Translations under genes and position numbers: made by a program
DNA from: Branchipolynoe longqiensis
Taxonomy: Eukaryota; Annelida; Polychaeta; Phyllodocida; Polynoidae
Length of the DNA stretch: 64,000 nt
Direction: 5' to 3'
Assembly (NCBI GenBank): GCA_030323885.1
Contig: CM059193.1
Span: 91,885,990 to 91,949,989 of the forward strand
In this document: positions 10,808 through 21,840 of the stretch, one piece after another
Position numbering within the stretch: the first letter of the stretch is position 1
Layout of the letters: each line of letters opens with the position of its first letter
The notes under the pieces: model-generated
Seen by the model: the letters and a program-made list of their open reading frames with translations, nothing else
Database searches by the model: none
What the model was told of the DNA's origin: nothing

Positions 10808-11142
10808 CAGTGAAACCTCGGTTTTCGAACATAATTCATTCCTAAATGTTGTTGTTCGTAAACCGATTTGTTTGTAAACCGAAACCAATTTTGACAAAGG
10901 AAGAGGGGAGGGATGTTACTGTTTGTCCCCCTTCATTTGGCTCAGTAGTAACTGAAATTCTGGATTTTTCTCTCTAACATCTTGGTTTATTTTTATTTTC
11001 TGTTTCTTTTGCAGTACTTGACTCAGTAAACTGGAAACTGAAAATGCGTTCGAAAACCGATGCATTTTAAAAAAATGGAAAAAATATGTTTGTGAACCAA
11101 TTTGTTCGAAAAGCGAACTGTTTGAAAACCGAGGTTTCACTG
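10808..11142. mobile_element. Second pogo/Tigger-like MITE
   Basis: CAGTGAAACCTCGGTTTTCG at left and the inverted CGAGGTTTCACTG at right. The left flank is TA and the right flank TC. Arms repeat GTTCGTAAACCGA/GTTTGTAAACCGA motifs, as in Tigger-like elements. No transposase frame. Confidence 0.82.
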
Positions 11143-11364
11143 TCTATCTGCTTCTGGACAGGGGAAGGGGTTGGGGGTGTGGAAATATAGCAACGTCCCC
11201 CATCGCCTCCCACTTCCAAAGGTCGGGGAGTGCACCTGCCCAGACCCAGATAAAACCCTGTTATCTCTGTAGGCAAACCGTCGATAGTCCTTGGCAGGCA
11301 CCAAAGTGTGTGGCCTGACGCTGCGTAGTGGGAGCAGCTGGTACCAGCCTCACCTTGGCACCAC

Positions 11365-11640
11365 CAGACGGGATGGCCGAATGAGTTGAGCGTCCGTCTC
11401 CCATTTTGGTTAGATCGTGCGATGCGAACCCCGGTCGAGTCAAACCAACGACTTAATGTCGCTTCCTAGCCAGACACTCAGCATTATTAGGATAGGGCAA
11501 TGACTGATTCGCTCAATGTCAGGATAATGTGACTGAGTGGGATATCAGGTCATGGTGCTGGTGGCCTGGTCTCCTAGTGAGGCAGCACAATAAAGTCACC
11601 ATGAGTGCGCACTGTCACAAGTCGGTACCCATCCTGGCTG
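11365..11640 (+). mobile_element. SINE-1, 3' truncated
   Basis: Complete tRNA-like head (GATGGCCGAATGAGTTGAGC, then GATGCGAACCCCGG) and body. It breaks off after GTCGGTACCCATCCTGG, before the ACCA tail. Confidence 0.83.
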
Positions 11641-11664
11641 GCTTCCCATGTGGGATGTCATGAC

Positions 11665-12289
11665 TTCAAACTTGGCCAGAGTCAAACCAACGACTTACAA
11701 AATTAATACTTGTCTCTACCTAGCCTGGCACTCAGCACGAAAGCTGCATAGTCCGATGAAATATCAAATTTTCAAAACAAAACCAATTATCTAGATTTGA
11801 TTTTACATATCTAACTTAGATACTGATGCACTTATTAAGCATTTGTTTCTGCGTAGAAGGCAATACTGAGTCAATTTAACAGAACCTGCTACTGCAGAAG
11901 TCTATGGTGTCAGAATTTTGGCAAGCATGCCAAAACTAATTTTCCATGTTTGCACTCAAAATATCTCAAAAGTTTACCATTCAAAATAAAAGTAACTTTG
12001 AACTAATGTAAAGTAGATACTAGTGATCGATCTAATATATTTATCTCAGAAAAAGACAAAAATTCAAAACCATCGGACTATGCAACTTTAATAGGATAGT
12101 GCAAAGACTGGTTTGCTCAGTATCAGAATAATATGACCTCAGGATATTGGGTCATGGTGCTGGTGGCCTGGTCTCCCAGTGGGGCAGCACTATAAAGTCG
12201 CCATGAGTGCGCACTGTCACAAGTCAGTACTCATCCTGATATGGCCTTAGATGTTGACAGGATGTAAAACTCCAACAACCAACCGACCT
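11665..12289 (+). mobile_element. SINE-1 interrupted by a family B element
   Basis: The left part (GAGTCAAACCAACGACTTAC to CACTCAGCA) and right part (AATAGGATAGTGCAAAGACT to AACTCCAACAACCAACCGA) are consecutive SINE-1 segments separated by a B element at 11740-12090. The tRNA head is absent. Confidence 0.85.
11740..12090. mobile_element. Family B element inside a SINE-1
   Basis: AAAGCTGCATAGTCCGATGA at left and CATCGGACTATGCAACTTTA at right. About 350 bp, uninterrupted. Confidence 0.87.
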
Positions 12290-13436
12290 GCACAGTGGGA
12301 GCAGCTGGTACCAGCCTCACCTTGGCGCCACCTGGTGTGCACGGTGAGGGGTACCATCACGGGGGGGGGGGGTTAACATGGGAAAAAGGCGGGTTGGTTG
12401 TTGGAGTTCGATTCCCGGTCGAGTCAAACCAATGACTTACAAAATTGATACTTGTCACTTCCTAGCCAGGTTGTAAAAATATACGGATTTTCGGTTGAGA
12501 ATTATATATTGTCCGAGAACATTATTATTCTTGGGCGACAATCTTATGTACAATCTTATGTAAGCTAAAAGCAATAGTGTCCCACTCCCATTGTGACATG
12601 ATGTAAGCTGTGTGAAATATATGTTCCTACATGGTGCCTGAAATTAAGTAAGAGATGTTTCTATATAAGAACACAGTACATGATTATTGACATGTTTCTC
12701 TATGATTCTATAAAGAGTGCAATTGGAGAAAGGGTCATATTAACAGAGATCTATTGTAACTGTTGCAACTACCTGCCCACCCATGACCGCGGGGCAGGCC
12801 CACCACAGCCTCATTTGCAAATGCACCCAGGGCACCACCTACAGCTGAGTTGAGTGATAGCCACCACCACTGGGGGGGGGGGGGGGGGCTCCCACCTCAG
12901 CTGATTGGCTGACTGTGGGACTGCCCAGTCACCTACACTACCTTGGCCCTCTGACCACACTAGCCTCATTCTGAGATTCATTAATTATGCAAGCCTCTGC
13001 TTCAGACACACTGAAGAGAGATCACTCTACTCCTGGCTCTTGAGTGAGACACAGCTACTCTAGAGCAGGAACACCAGACACTCTGTCTGTTGCTATCAAA
13101 ATTCATCTATTCCAATTGAGTGTGTACACAGCCATAGGACTCCTGTTCAATGGGCTGTAGGCACTGCTTTCTATACAGGCTAAAGTGGTAATGAGATTCT
13201 GTGTGGAGAGAAGGTAACGGGTGTGGGGGATAGCGTCACTGGTAGGTGGACAGGAGTTGATGCCAATAAAGCACAACTTCTCCACTGTTTATCTTTTTGA
13301 CTGGTCTTCCTTTTATTCCTTAGGAGTTTGTAGAAGGGTTGTTTAAGGGATGCATCAGGGAGTGAGATGAAGGGGAGAGTTTTGTAGTATTATCTGGTGT
13401 TCATGCGGCCGGGCATCCAGAAATATTATAAGGTGC
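12290..13436. other. Unassigned; possible decayed LTR-like sequence
   Basis: Includes a SINE-1 scrap at 12408-12474, two poly-G runs (about 12361 and 12875), a TATA-like TATATAAGAACAC at about 12664 and an AATAAAGC signal at about 13266. TATA followed some 600 bp later by a polyadenylation signal would fit a solo LTR, but I found no duplicated flanks or TG...CA ends. No coding frame is recognised. Confidence 0.3.
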
Positions 13437-13612
13437 TTGCACTCTGGGCAAGGAGTGGTTGGCTCAGTGTCAGAATAATGTGATTGAGTGGGATATCGGG
13501 TCATGGTGGCGGCATCATGATTTACCAGTGGGGCAGCACTATAAAGTTGCCATGAGTGTGCACTGTCACAAGTCGGTACCCGTCTTGATTTGACCTTAGA
13601 TGTTGCCAGGAC
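13437..13612 (+). mobile_element. SINE-1 3' half
   Basis: From GGGCAAGGAGTGGTTGGC to TTAGATGTTGCCAGGAC. The expected tail is replaced by the H element. AAACTCCAACAATCAAAC appears just after H, at about 13983. Confidence 0.8.
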
Positions 13613-13980
13613 ATCATCATCATGCTGTCGGTCGCGATGTGACAAAGACTGCTTTCATTACTTGACTGCTGCTCTCCGTACATTTCATGAAAGCTGCCTG
13701 CAAAAGTGTTGAAGTGCTGCTGGCTTTTGCAAGTTACCAGCGTCACTCTCTCGGTGAGCAAATAGAGGTTTCACACCGGCAAGAACATGTCAAGACAGGC
13801 GCAAAACTATTTGTCCCTGCAATGGCTGGTCGGGAGATGTTGGGAGTTCCATACATCAACCGCCCTTAATGCTGCCACAGTGACATGGTTTTCTGTTTAA
13901 GGTTTGCTCCCTTAGCCTTCGGTTCTGTCAAGAACCTGTACCACAAGGCAGTGGTTTACAACTCTGCAAGGCAGGGGCGT
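13613..13980 (+). mobile_element. H1: dispersed H element with a small conserved frame
   Basis: Begins with ATCATCATCATGCTGTCGGT and shares about 350 bp with the minus-strand copy at 53160-53667. A 60-codon frame at 13687-13869 (starting MKAACKSVEVLLAFASYQRH, ending in VPYINRP) is preserved in both copies. They differ by about seven substitutions and one in-frame codon indel. No known domain is recognised. It could be a captured gene fragment or simply a young repeat. Confidence 0.6.
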
Positions 13981-13989
13981 CAAACTCCA

Positions 13990-14209
13990 ACAATCAAACA
14001 AATAAACAAACTTCCATGTCTGGTTCTTTGAATGCGTTAAGGCCAGGCGCAGCTGGCATACAGTGCACAGGGCCGCTCACAGGGGGCGCCACCGTGGTCT
14101 ATGTCATAATAACAGGGTCAGCTAGATAGGATAAGTGCTAACTATTACATAGGGAACTGAAGATCGGTAGTGTCCTTGTTTATATTCCCATAATGGATTA
14201 TAGAGCACA

Positions 14210-14246
<37 letters not shown>

Positions 14247-14449
14247 GTGTCTATATATACATGCCCGAAGCACATCTGGGGTTGTTATACTTGTATGTGT
14301 GTGTGAGGGGGGGGGGTATTCTGGTGACAATGGTCTACCACAGACATGTGATCAATAACACATACAGGTCATGCACTATTTATAACTTTCTGACTCCTTT
14401 ACACAACCACCACATGACACACATATAGCTGTATATATATATACACATG
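13990..14449. other. Unassigned; TA microsatellite repeat
   Basis: A (TA)n run at 14209-14246 sits in context shared with about 10500-10620 and 63470-63715 (GGGGGCGCCACC, then CATAATGGATTATAGAGCAC). A poly-G run is near 14309. Nothing coding. Confidence 0.45.
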
Positions 14450-14697
14450 TCATTTTATAGTGCTGCCCCACTGTGAGACCAGGCTGCCAGCACCATGACC
14501 CAATTTCCTAATTAGTTGCATTATCCTGATGCTGTGCTAGCCAGTCCTTGCCCTATCCTATTAATGCCGAGTGCCAGGCTAGGAAGTGACAAGTATCAAT
14601 TTTGTACATCACTGGTTTCACTCGGCTGGGTTTCAAATTCTGGATCTTCCGCAAGGGAAGCATGCGCTCTACCGCTTGGGCCACCACATCCGGTTAG
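14450..14697 (-). mobile_element. SINE-1, tail truncated
   Basis: Body from TTTATAGTGCTGCCCCACTG to a tRNA-like head of the GGTAGAGCGCATGCTTCCC type; the 3' tail is missing. Confidence 0.82.
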
Positions 14698-14793
14698 GTG
14701 GCGTCCGTGTACACCTGTGACTGGCGACATGAGTCCATTCATGAAAAAAAGACAACTTTGCAGCAGAGCGCATTCTTAAAACGAACAAATGTA

Positions 14794-14979
14794 CAAGCTC
14801 TCTAAATCGATCGACCATGGGACCGACTTTAAATGGTCCATTTAGGGAGGTGGTCGGCTTAGGGAGTTTTTCATTTCGTTATAATGATATTGTATGGGCG
14901 ATCGTTTGGACCCAATTAAGGCGATCAATATAGGGGAGTGGTCGATCTGTGGAGGTGGTTGGTTAGAGAGGTTTTACTG
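14794..14979. mobile_element. D3: pogo-like MITE, degenerate left end
   Basis: The right end GAGAGGTTTTACTG is followed by TA. The left end is eroded to CAAGCTCTCTAAATCGATCG, still preceded by TA. The middle is in the opposite orientation to D1 and D2 (GGGACCGACTTTAAATGGTC). Confidence 0.82.
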
Positions 14980-15121
14980 TACATGCTGCACAACGAAAAT
15001 CTAACTAACCCAAAACAACGTTTGGAAAAATACGAATGAATTCCTCGAAATTTAACCTATGAACAAATACTCATTGATCTACTTAATACTTGAGATAATT
15101 AAATTTTCTATTCAAAGGTAA

Positions 15122-15714
15122 TGGTGGAGTCACACTACGACGCTTCTCGCCGGCGACACGGCGACGTGTGGTGTTTTTGGGCGATAATAAGTGAAACGTC
15201 GGGACGCGCTGGGGGTGCATTATGGGGGCTTCGGTACATTTCGGTACACTATCTTTGACGTTGACGGTCGGCGGACAATGTCGGCACGCATTATTGGTCG
15301 CCCAAGGTTTTAAGCATGTCAAAAAAAAACCAACGACTGGCAGCGCGCGCAAATATATGGGTAAGGACGTTAGGCGCGCGTCGTGATGCGTTGGACGCAC
15401 TGGAATAACGTTATGGGAACGCTAGGAAGACGGCGCGCGCGCGGGAGGGTCGTTGCTCACACGTTGCGGCAAACTGGGGCGTTTTTGTTTTACACCCTAG
15501 CAACATTTAAGGTTAGATGAAGACGTCGTGCCAAACTTCTTTTTCTTTTTCCCCCCAAAGCGTCGACACCCGTTGGCCGCGCGCTACTAACATGCTGCCC
15601 TGACGCCGATCTTTTCCCCCAAACCGCCGAAAAGTTGGACGTTTCTCGACGCGTAGAAGTTATTTTGTGCGCTGGCGGCATGCCGGAGAGAAGCGTTGTA
15701 GTGTGACTGCACCA
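15122..15714. mobile_element. V3: PIF/Harbinger-like element, CpG-rich arms
   Basis: TGGTGGAGTCACACTACGAC at left and TTGTAGTGTGACTGCACCA at right. Flanks are TAA and TCA (one mismatch). The arms carry variants of GCGCGC, CGGCGAC and GACGTTG. A core-like GGTTTTAAGCATGTCAAAAA lies at about 15305. A SINE-1 tail scrap is embedded at about 15484-15525. Confidence 0.75.
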
Positions 15715-16621
15715 TCAGTTTGGCTTGATTGTATCAATTTAAAAAGTAATCATCGGCCCAAAAAACACATCCTCACAAATACCATAACATTGAAGCATTA
15801 CTATATAGCACATATAATGTCAGCTTGCACTAGTTCGATACTGTTTAATCTGTAAAACTCTCATTTTGTGGGGAGTGTCCTAACAATTAGACGATATAGG
15901 CTCCCTGATGCAATCACCCCATTCAAGCATAAGGTCTTTGTATAAACATAGACACTAATAAAGTCTGTGCTAGACTACTAAATGACTGAAACGTACAATC
16001 GTCCAAGCATTGTTTATCCCATCATTACTAACAACCTACTTACTCAAACTACTTCATGTAGTAAAAAATAAACACACCCAAGGTACTATTAACCTTTTAA
16101 GCCTAACCCTACAACCTAACCACACTCTATCTAACAGAATAAACAAACCATTCTTCTAACACTCCAACTCAAAATGTTAACTCCAACAACATGATAATTT
16201 TGCAATTCACAACATAGTAGGCATACAAACCTATGAAGGGAAACTATGCACCTAACCACTCCATAATGTAAAGGTCTAATCAATACACATGTATGTATCT
16301 AAGTGTGTATGAATACAACATATAACTACTATTTTTATATATGAATTGTCAAACTTATTTCAGCTGATTTGAGCTAGCTCCTGATGACAATATCAGACTA
16401 CATATACATATATTGTAATTTGTAAATAACTGTATTGTCACATGGCTGGAAGAACAGTGCCACGCCACTGACAAAAGACTTTATTCAATGAATAAACTAT
16501 ATTTACAAAAAAAATGGGTATGTGGCATTTAACCTCAGGAAGTGAGTGCAACTCACAACACTCATCTTCCTAGAATTGTAAGTCTCATATACTTACGATT
16601 AAAAATAATCAAGTAGCCACA
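15715..16621. other. AT-rich sequence, nothing recognised
   Basis: No frame of note and no tRNA head except a faint SINE-3-like GTGTCCTAACAATTAGACG at about 15875. A motif with TTTATTCAATGAATAAAC next to GCTGGAAGAACAGTG (about 16460-16500) recurs near 19560-19605 and 63920-63975 and may be a further short repeat family. Confidence 0.5.
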
Positions 16622-16835
16622 CGCCCATTACATACACAGGGCAGGTTCAACACTGTATGATACTCAGCATGTACAGCATCCTGGTCATGGCTCCAGCGTC
16701 TTGTATGTGAAAAGTAGGAAGGGTTCCAAACAAATGAGACGGCATGCGTACAGCTGAATTAAAACCCACATTTCTGCCATTTCGGGGTGAGTGCCTTAAC
16801 CATTAGTGTATCCAGGCTCCTTGGTACAAACAACC
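16622..16835 (-). mobile_element. SINE-3 fragment
   Basis: Minus-strand order is a tRNA-like head (GCCTGGATACACTAATGGTT), a body with GGAGCCATGACCAGGATGC and CAGTGTTGAACCTGCCCTG. Both B box and tail are eroded. Confidence 0.6.
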
Positions 16836-16902
16836 TACCCACGCATACCTGGCTAGGTGACTGCAACTCACTGCAAATATATATGAAGCAATGCATGACT
16901 CT

Positions 16903-17282
16903 AAGGTAACACTTGCTATCCAGACCACACTTCGTCCACACCTCTCTCAGCACCTCTCCGCTGCGCCTTGCTCCTCCTTGATTATGTCTGAAAAGAGTTC
17001 CATGAGGGGGAGCCGGCAGCATTTCACTTTCTACATTTACTCCGCCTGTGTCTCGGGCTCGCCGGCTGGTCACCATAAAGCAAAGAGACATGGCCCTTTG
17101 ACTCAACTCTCCTTTTTTGGTACATTAGTTGTTTAAGCAGGGAAAATATTAGTCACAGACGACTGGTCTTCCTCATTCCACTGTTCCTTGCCCTATCCTA
17201 GTAATGCTGAGCATCTGGCTAGACTCCTCATTTCTCTTTCCTCTAGTCTCCCCTCTTTTTTTCCCTCCCGGGCTTACTTCTC
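16903..17282. repeat. Dispersed repeat F, copy 1, interrupted
   Basis: Shares ACCTCTCTCAGCACCTCTCC, GAGCCGGC, GCTGGTCACCA and CTTTGACTCAACTCTC with 54126-54390. Its end, CTCATTTCTCTTTCCTCTA to CCTCCCGGGCT, is displaced by a SINE fragment at 17106-17222. The nature of the repeat is unknown; no conserved frame. Confidence 0.65.
17106..17222 (-). mobile_element. SINE-1b fragment with the alternative 3' tail
   Basis: On the minus strand SINE-1 body (GCATTACTAGGATAGGGCAA) passes directly into AGTGGAATGAGGAAGACCAG and CCCTGCTTAAACAACTAATG. The same tail follows SINE-2 at 47155-47467 and SINE-1 at 62953-63175. Confidence 0.75.
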
Positions 17283-17357
17283 CTCCTGATCAAGGAGTTG
17301 TTTGGTTGGGTGGGGCCCTTTACTTTTTGCTCTCTCGCTTTTTTCTTGTTGCCGGAA

Positions 17358-17526
17358 CCCGCCTTTACCCGCCTTTACCCGCCTTTACCCGCCTTTACCC
17401 GCCCTGCCTTTACCCGCCTTTACCCGCCTTTACCCGCCTTTACCCGCCTTTACCCACCTTTACCCGCCTTTACCCGCCTTTACCCGCCTTTACCTGCCTT
17501 TACCCACCTTTACCCGCCTTTACCCG
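17358..17526. repeat. Tandem repeat of CCGCCTTTAC (10 bp)
   Basis: About 17 nearly perfect 10-bp units, with single changes such as CACCTTTACC. A 10-bp unit opens all three plus frames as Pro-Ala-Phe-Thr-Arg-Leu-Tyr-type peptides; these are artefacts. Confidence 0.95.
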
Positions 17527-17769
17527 TCCCTTCCTCCTGAACCCTGCTGCTGCTGGATATGAGTGCACTGCTACCGCCGGGCCGGAGTGATCCGGAGCAG
17601 CCCCAACCACTGTTTGTTAATCGTTGTAAAGACATCCCCGCTTCTACAACCATCCCACTTGAAGTCGCATCTTCAACCAAAGATTGGGCCGATTTATCGG
17701 TGTCTTTCTATATTGCTACAGTGCTGCAGCCGGTAACCGTCGTAAGGTTACAAACCCCTCAAGAGTCCA

Positions 17770-18730
17770 GTCTAAGCTAAGTTAATGCTGTCACAAAGCT
17801 GGGGCCGTTAAAGGTAGTGCAGCTGGCAGAAGTTAACGCTGTCACAAAGCTGCGGTTGTTACAGGTAGTGCAGCTGTCAGAAGTTAGCGCTGTCACAAAG
17901 CTGGGGTCAGTAAAGTTAGTGCAGCTGTCAGAACTTAGCACTGTCACAAAGCTCAGGCCATTAAAGGTAGTGCATCTGTCGGAAGTTAGCACTGTCACAA
18001 AGCTGGGGCCATTAAAGGTAGTGCAGCTGTCAGAAGTTAGCACTGTCACAAAGCTGGGGCCATTAAAGGTAATGCAGCTGTCAGAAGTTAGCACTGATCC
18101 AAGCTGGGGGTCAGTAAAGGTAGTGCAGCTGTCAGAAGTTAACGCGGTCACAAAGCTGGGGCCATTAAAGGTAGTGCAGCTGTCAGAAGTTAGCACTGTC
18201 ACAAAGCTGGGGCCAGTAAAGGTAGTGCAGCTGTCAGAAGTTAGCACTGTCACAAAGCTGGGGCCATTAACGGTAATGCAGCTGTCAGAAGTTAGCACTG
18301 ATCCAAGCTGGGGGTCATTGAAGGTAGTGCAGCTGTCAGAAGTTGACGCGGTCACAAAGCTGGGGCCATTAAAGGTCGTGCAGCTGTCAGAAGTTAGCAC
18401 TGATCCAAGCTGGGGGTCATTAAAGTTAGTGCAGCTGTCAGAAGTTAGCACTCTCACAAAGCTGGGGCCGTTAAAGGTAGTGCCGCTGTCAGAAGTTAGC
18501 TCAGTCACAAAGCTGGGGCCATTAAAGGTAGTGCAGCTGTCAGAAGTTAGCGCTGTCACAAAGCTGGGGCCATTAAAGGTAGTGCAGCTGTCAGAAGTTA
18601 GCTCAGTCACAAAGCTGGGGCCATTAAAGGTAGTGCAGCTGTCAGAAGTTAGCGCTGTCACAAAGCTCAGGCCATTAAAGGTAGTGCATCTGCCAGAAGT
18701 CAACGCTGTCACAAAGCTGGATACCTTAAG
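17770..18730. repeat. Minisatellite, 51-bp unit, open on both strands
   Basis: About 19 units carrying GTCACAAAGCTGGGGCCATT and AGGTAGTGCAGCTGTCAGAA. Frames of 311 codons (+) and 351 codons (-) stay open because 51 is 17 codons. They read as a 17-residue plus-strand unit (VVQLSEVSTVTKLGPLK) and a 17-residue minus-strand unit (SCTTFNGPSFVTALTSD). Some units have the variant ACTGATCCAAGCTGGGGGTC, which keeps the length. I see no splice sites, signal peptide or known repeat-protein family, so protein coding is not claimed. Confidence 0.9.
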
Positions 18731-18837
18731 GGGTCTGTCAGGTAGCGGGTAACTAACAAAGGCAGACGACATTACCACACAAAGACACAATGGAACGCCA
18801 TTCTGTACTCTACCACGGCTCGGTGCCACCAACTCCC

Positions 18838-19310
18838 CCTCACACCCCTACCCCATACCCCACCTCACCTCCACCCCCACCCCCACCCATACCCCACCTC
18901 ACCTCCACCTCCATCTCCCCTACCCCACCCCCGCCCCCACCACTCGGTTCCCATTGTCTCCAATAATCAAGCACACCCGCACCCACACACCCACACCCAC
19001 CCACACCCACATACGCACATACCCACGCCCATGCACGCGCACACACCCACACGTTCACACGCACCCACAAGCACCCATACCTATGCATGCCCACGCACAC
19101 GCACACGTATCCACCCAAGCCCATGCACGCATACCCACACACGCATACGCCCTCACTCATGCCCACACCCATATCCCTCCACACACCCACACGTGCACAT
19201 ACACCAACATCCCCCAACCCACACCATCCACAAATCTTCACACCCATCCGCACCAACCCACCCATCCTCATTACACCCGCCGCCACCTCCCCCACCGCCC
19301 CCCCCCCCCT
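18838..19310. repeat. CA/CCA-rich low-complexity DNA
   Basis: Degenerate CACCC, ACACCCAC and CACACGC motifs with a poly-C run near 19300. Long His/Thr/Pro-rich frames reflect composition only. Confidence 0.9.
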
Positions 19311-19636
19311 CTCCGCTCCCTCCACACGCGCATGCGCACACTCCACTCCTCTGACCATTCAGGAAGTGGCAGTCGCTCCTTCAGCATCTGTGGCAGTGAA
19401 AGACTTATGAGACGTAAATGTAGGTCACAGAGTACAAGTGGTCATCTCTCTCCTCCTTCGCGGAAGACATATCTATTTCATTGACAGAAACACACATATA
19501 ATTATATTTATATAATGTATGTATACGTCACATTATTAATGTTGTTGTAGAAGTGTTTTTATTCCTCTGAATAACATGTTATCAGTCTGGTCTTCCAGCC
19601 CTAATGACAATTGCCACTACACACTAAACAAAATCG
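19311..19636. other. Unassigned
   Basis: No frame or repeat head is recognised apart from the short shared motif TTTTTATTCCTCTGAATAAC with CTGGTCTTCCAGCC (about 19558-19603), also present near both 16460 and 63920. Confidence 0.4.
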
Positions 19637-19962
19637 GGCACGGTGGCCGAATCGATAGAGTGCGGGCCACGAGTGCGGAAGGTAGGGAGTTTGGTTCCCG
19701 GTCGAGTCAACACAATGACTTATCACAGTGATACTTGTCACTTCCTAGCCCGGCGCTCGGCATTAATAGGATAGGGCAAGGACTGGTTAGCTCATTGTCA
19801 GGATAATGTGACTGAGTGGGATATCAACTCATGGTGCTGGCAACCTGATTTCTCAGTGGGACAGCACTATAAAGTCGCCATGAGTGCACACTGTCACAAG
19901 TCAGTACCCGTCCTGATATGACCTTAGATGTTGCTGGAATGTAAAACCCCAACAACCAACCA
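19637..19962 (+). mobile_element. SINE-1, full length, GAATCGATAGAG head
   Basis: The tRNA-like head (GGTGGCCGAATCGATAGAGT, then GTTTGGTTCCCGGTCGAG), body, and tail ACCCCAACAACCAACCA are all present. Confidence 0.88.
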
Positions 19963-20475
19963 CTAAGCAAAGCTACAACAATATAGATAGACAATTGAAA
20001 GATGATAAACAAAACATCGATAGGAATGACAGGTAAAGAACAAAATATTGATTGATTGGTGGTTTCTTCACGCCGTGTCGGCAGCATAGGCCATAGTCCT
20101 GGTGAGGATTGTTTGTTTTTGATTCAACCATCGCCTTTAAACATAATGTAAAAGCACAAGAGAACAAGATAAGAGAGGTAGCGATATTGGGAGGTAGCGA
20201 TGTTAGACTAGTTTGGTAAACATTAGTAGGGGAGGAGGCATAACTGGTTATCTTTCTAGAGGTGACATACTGTTGAAAGGGTGATGGTGGGACTGGGATG
20301 TATGGTGGTCCTTTGCGTTTGAACTGATCTTCATGGTAATCTCAGGTGGGACCTATTGAGTGAGAAAGTAGGTTAATAATAATATTGTTTAATTATGTAC
20401 CTCAGTAGGATCCAACTAGAATCATTCCAAGGCTCATTCCGTTAGTAGGTAGAAATAGATTATATTATATTATCA
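19963..20475. other. Unassigned
   Basis: Short frames only. Contains the string CCTATGCTGCCGACACGGCG-like (about 20070-20095, minus strand), also at about 61045. It ends with an ATC repeat leading into H3. Confidence 0.4.
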
Positions 20476-20615
20476 TCATCATCATCATGCTGTCAGTCGC
20501 GATGCGACAAAGACTGCTTTCATTACTTGACTGCCGCTCTCCATGCTGTGAGAGTGATATCCATGAGTCGGTGTTAATGTCTCTCAGCTCCAGGTTTCTC
20601 TTGATGATTATATTA
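20476..20615 (+). mobile_element. H3: partial H element
   Basis: ATCATCATCATGCTGTCAGT through TTACTTGACTGCCGCTCTCC matches the start of H1. It then departs into GAGAGTGATATCCATGAGTC, so the conserved small frame is absent. Confidence 0.6.
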
Positions 20616-21120
20616 TATTACAAGCTTAAAAGCCATGCTTTGCGCAGACTTTTAAAGCATGCTTCTGTAGAGGGCTACTTGGGCCTTTAGGCCCATATAT
20701 CTAACGGGTCATGGTAGCCACCACTCATATGGATGTTGCCAACATAATGGTCATCGCCGACATCATAGTCCCAATCGTAGTCCCAACCAATGTCATATTC
20801 ATCGCCATTTAAGACTCTTTTGTCTGAATTTCTTGCGAACACACAGACAAACAAGCACATATATTTGCTTTTATTTATATAGATTTATGGTAAAATAAAA
20901 TTTTAATTCAAATTTAAAAGAGGTGGCTTTTCCGTTAGAATTCCCGAATCCGGTGGATTTGAGTTTCTATTATATTTTTTAAATAAATATATCAACTTGA
21001 TCGGTATTATATTCTTTACTTTAGTTTGAAATAACTTGTATTCTAAACGGATAACTTTGAAGATACTAGAAGTTAGAAGTGTTTTTCCCCCCCGAGTTTG
21101 AGGTTCTGTCATTTCTTTAT
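20616..21120. other. Unassigned, AT-rich
   Basis: A loosely periodic stretch (CATAGTCCCAATCGTAGTCC) lies at about 20770-20800, followed by AT-rich sequence. Nothing supports a gene. Confidence 0.4.
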
Positions 21121-21430
21121 ACCCCAGTCACACTTTATGCTTGCGACTGCTTGCGACCACCTTGCGACCACCTTGCGACCACCAAAAAGGGCTGGTCACA
21201 AGTAAATGCCATCAGTCAGCGAATGATCGCTGATGGGTCACCGACCGGTCAGCAACCATTTTGGACCATTTTGGTCGTAAGGCAGTTGCAGTTGCTGCAT
21301 GAAAAACCTCCTTCCGACCAAAACCATTTTCAGCGCTTGCGATCCATCACTGAGTGGTCACTGAGAAGTCGCCGACTGGTCACTGACCACTCACTGAGCG
21401 TTTGCTGACCAATCGCCGACCAGTCGCACA
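21121..21430. mobile_element. V4: left part of a PIF/Harbinger-like element
   Basis: ACCCCAGTCACACTTTATGC follows TAT. The arm is dense with CTTGCGACCACC, ACCGGTCAGCAACC and CACTGAGAAGTCGCCGAC variants. No inverted right terminus was found, so the right end is lost or eroded. Confidence 0.65.
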
Positions 21431-21840
21431 CTCATTGGAGGAATGTTGCTCATCAGGCGAAACTGTTTGCAAAGTCATCTATGGTTCCCCAACGACCTCG
21501 CAGTTAAGGGAATGATGATGATGACGATTATGAGAATACATCACTATCTAAAATGGTTATCAGATTGAGGTATTTATTTAGATTTTTTAAATGTTATAAT
21601 TTTATCGGATTATGCAACTTTTAAGAAAGCCAACGACTCGGGTCAGTCAGGATTAGGTTATGTCACGAGTTTGTGTGTGACGGGGGGTGGGGAGGCAGTG
21701 GGCGGGTGAAGGGGGGGGGGGGGGATCTGAAATGTGACTATTCAAACATCCCCCCAGGGTCACGTGCTACTGAGAGCACTAATTAACATTAATTTAATAT
21801 GTTAATGAGATGTGGGCACGTGACTCCGCATAGCCTGCAG
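21431..21840. other. Unassigned; poly-G tract
   Basis: Contains a G-rich run at about 21680-21725 and TTAATTAACATTAATTTAAT at about 21780-21800. No coding feature. Confidence 0.4.

Noticed and set aside
12560..13345. Solo LTR of a retrovirus-like element
   Set aside because: A TATA-like box and AATAAA signal are spaced plausibly, but no TG...CA ends, flank duplication, primer-binding site or pol fragment could be seen.
16759..17136. Overlapping frames of 81 and 115 codons
   Set aside because: They lie over SINE-3 and dispersed repeat F; the homologous copy at 54126 does not keep the same frame.
17777..18832. 351-codon minus-strand protein
   Set aside because: It is the antisense reading of a 51-bp minisatellite and is open for the same arithmetic reason as the plus frame. 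Listed only as a repeat.
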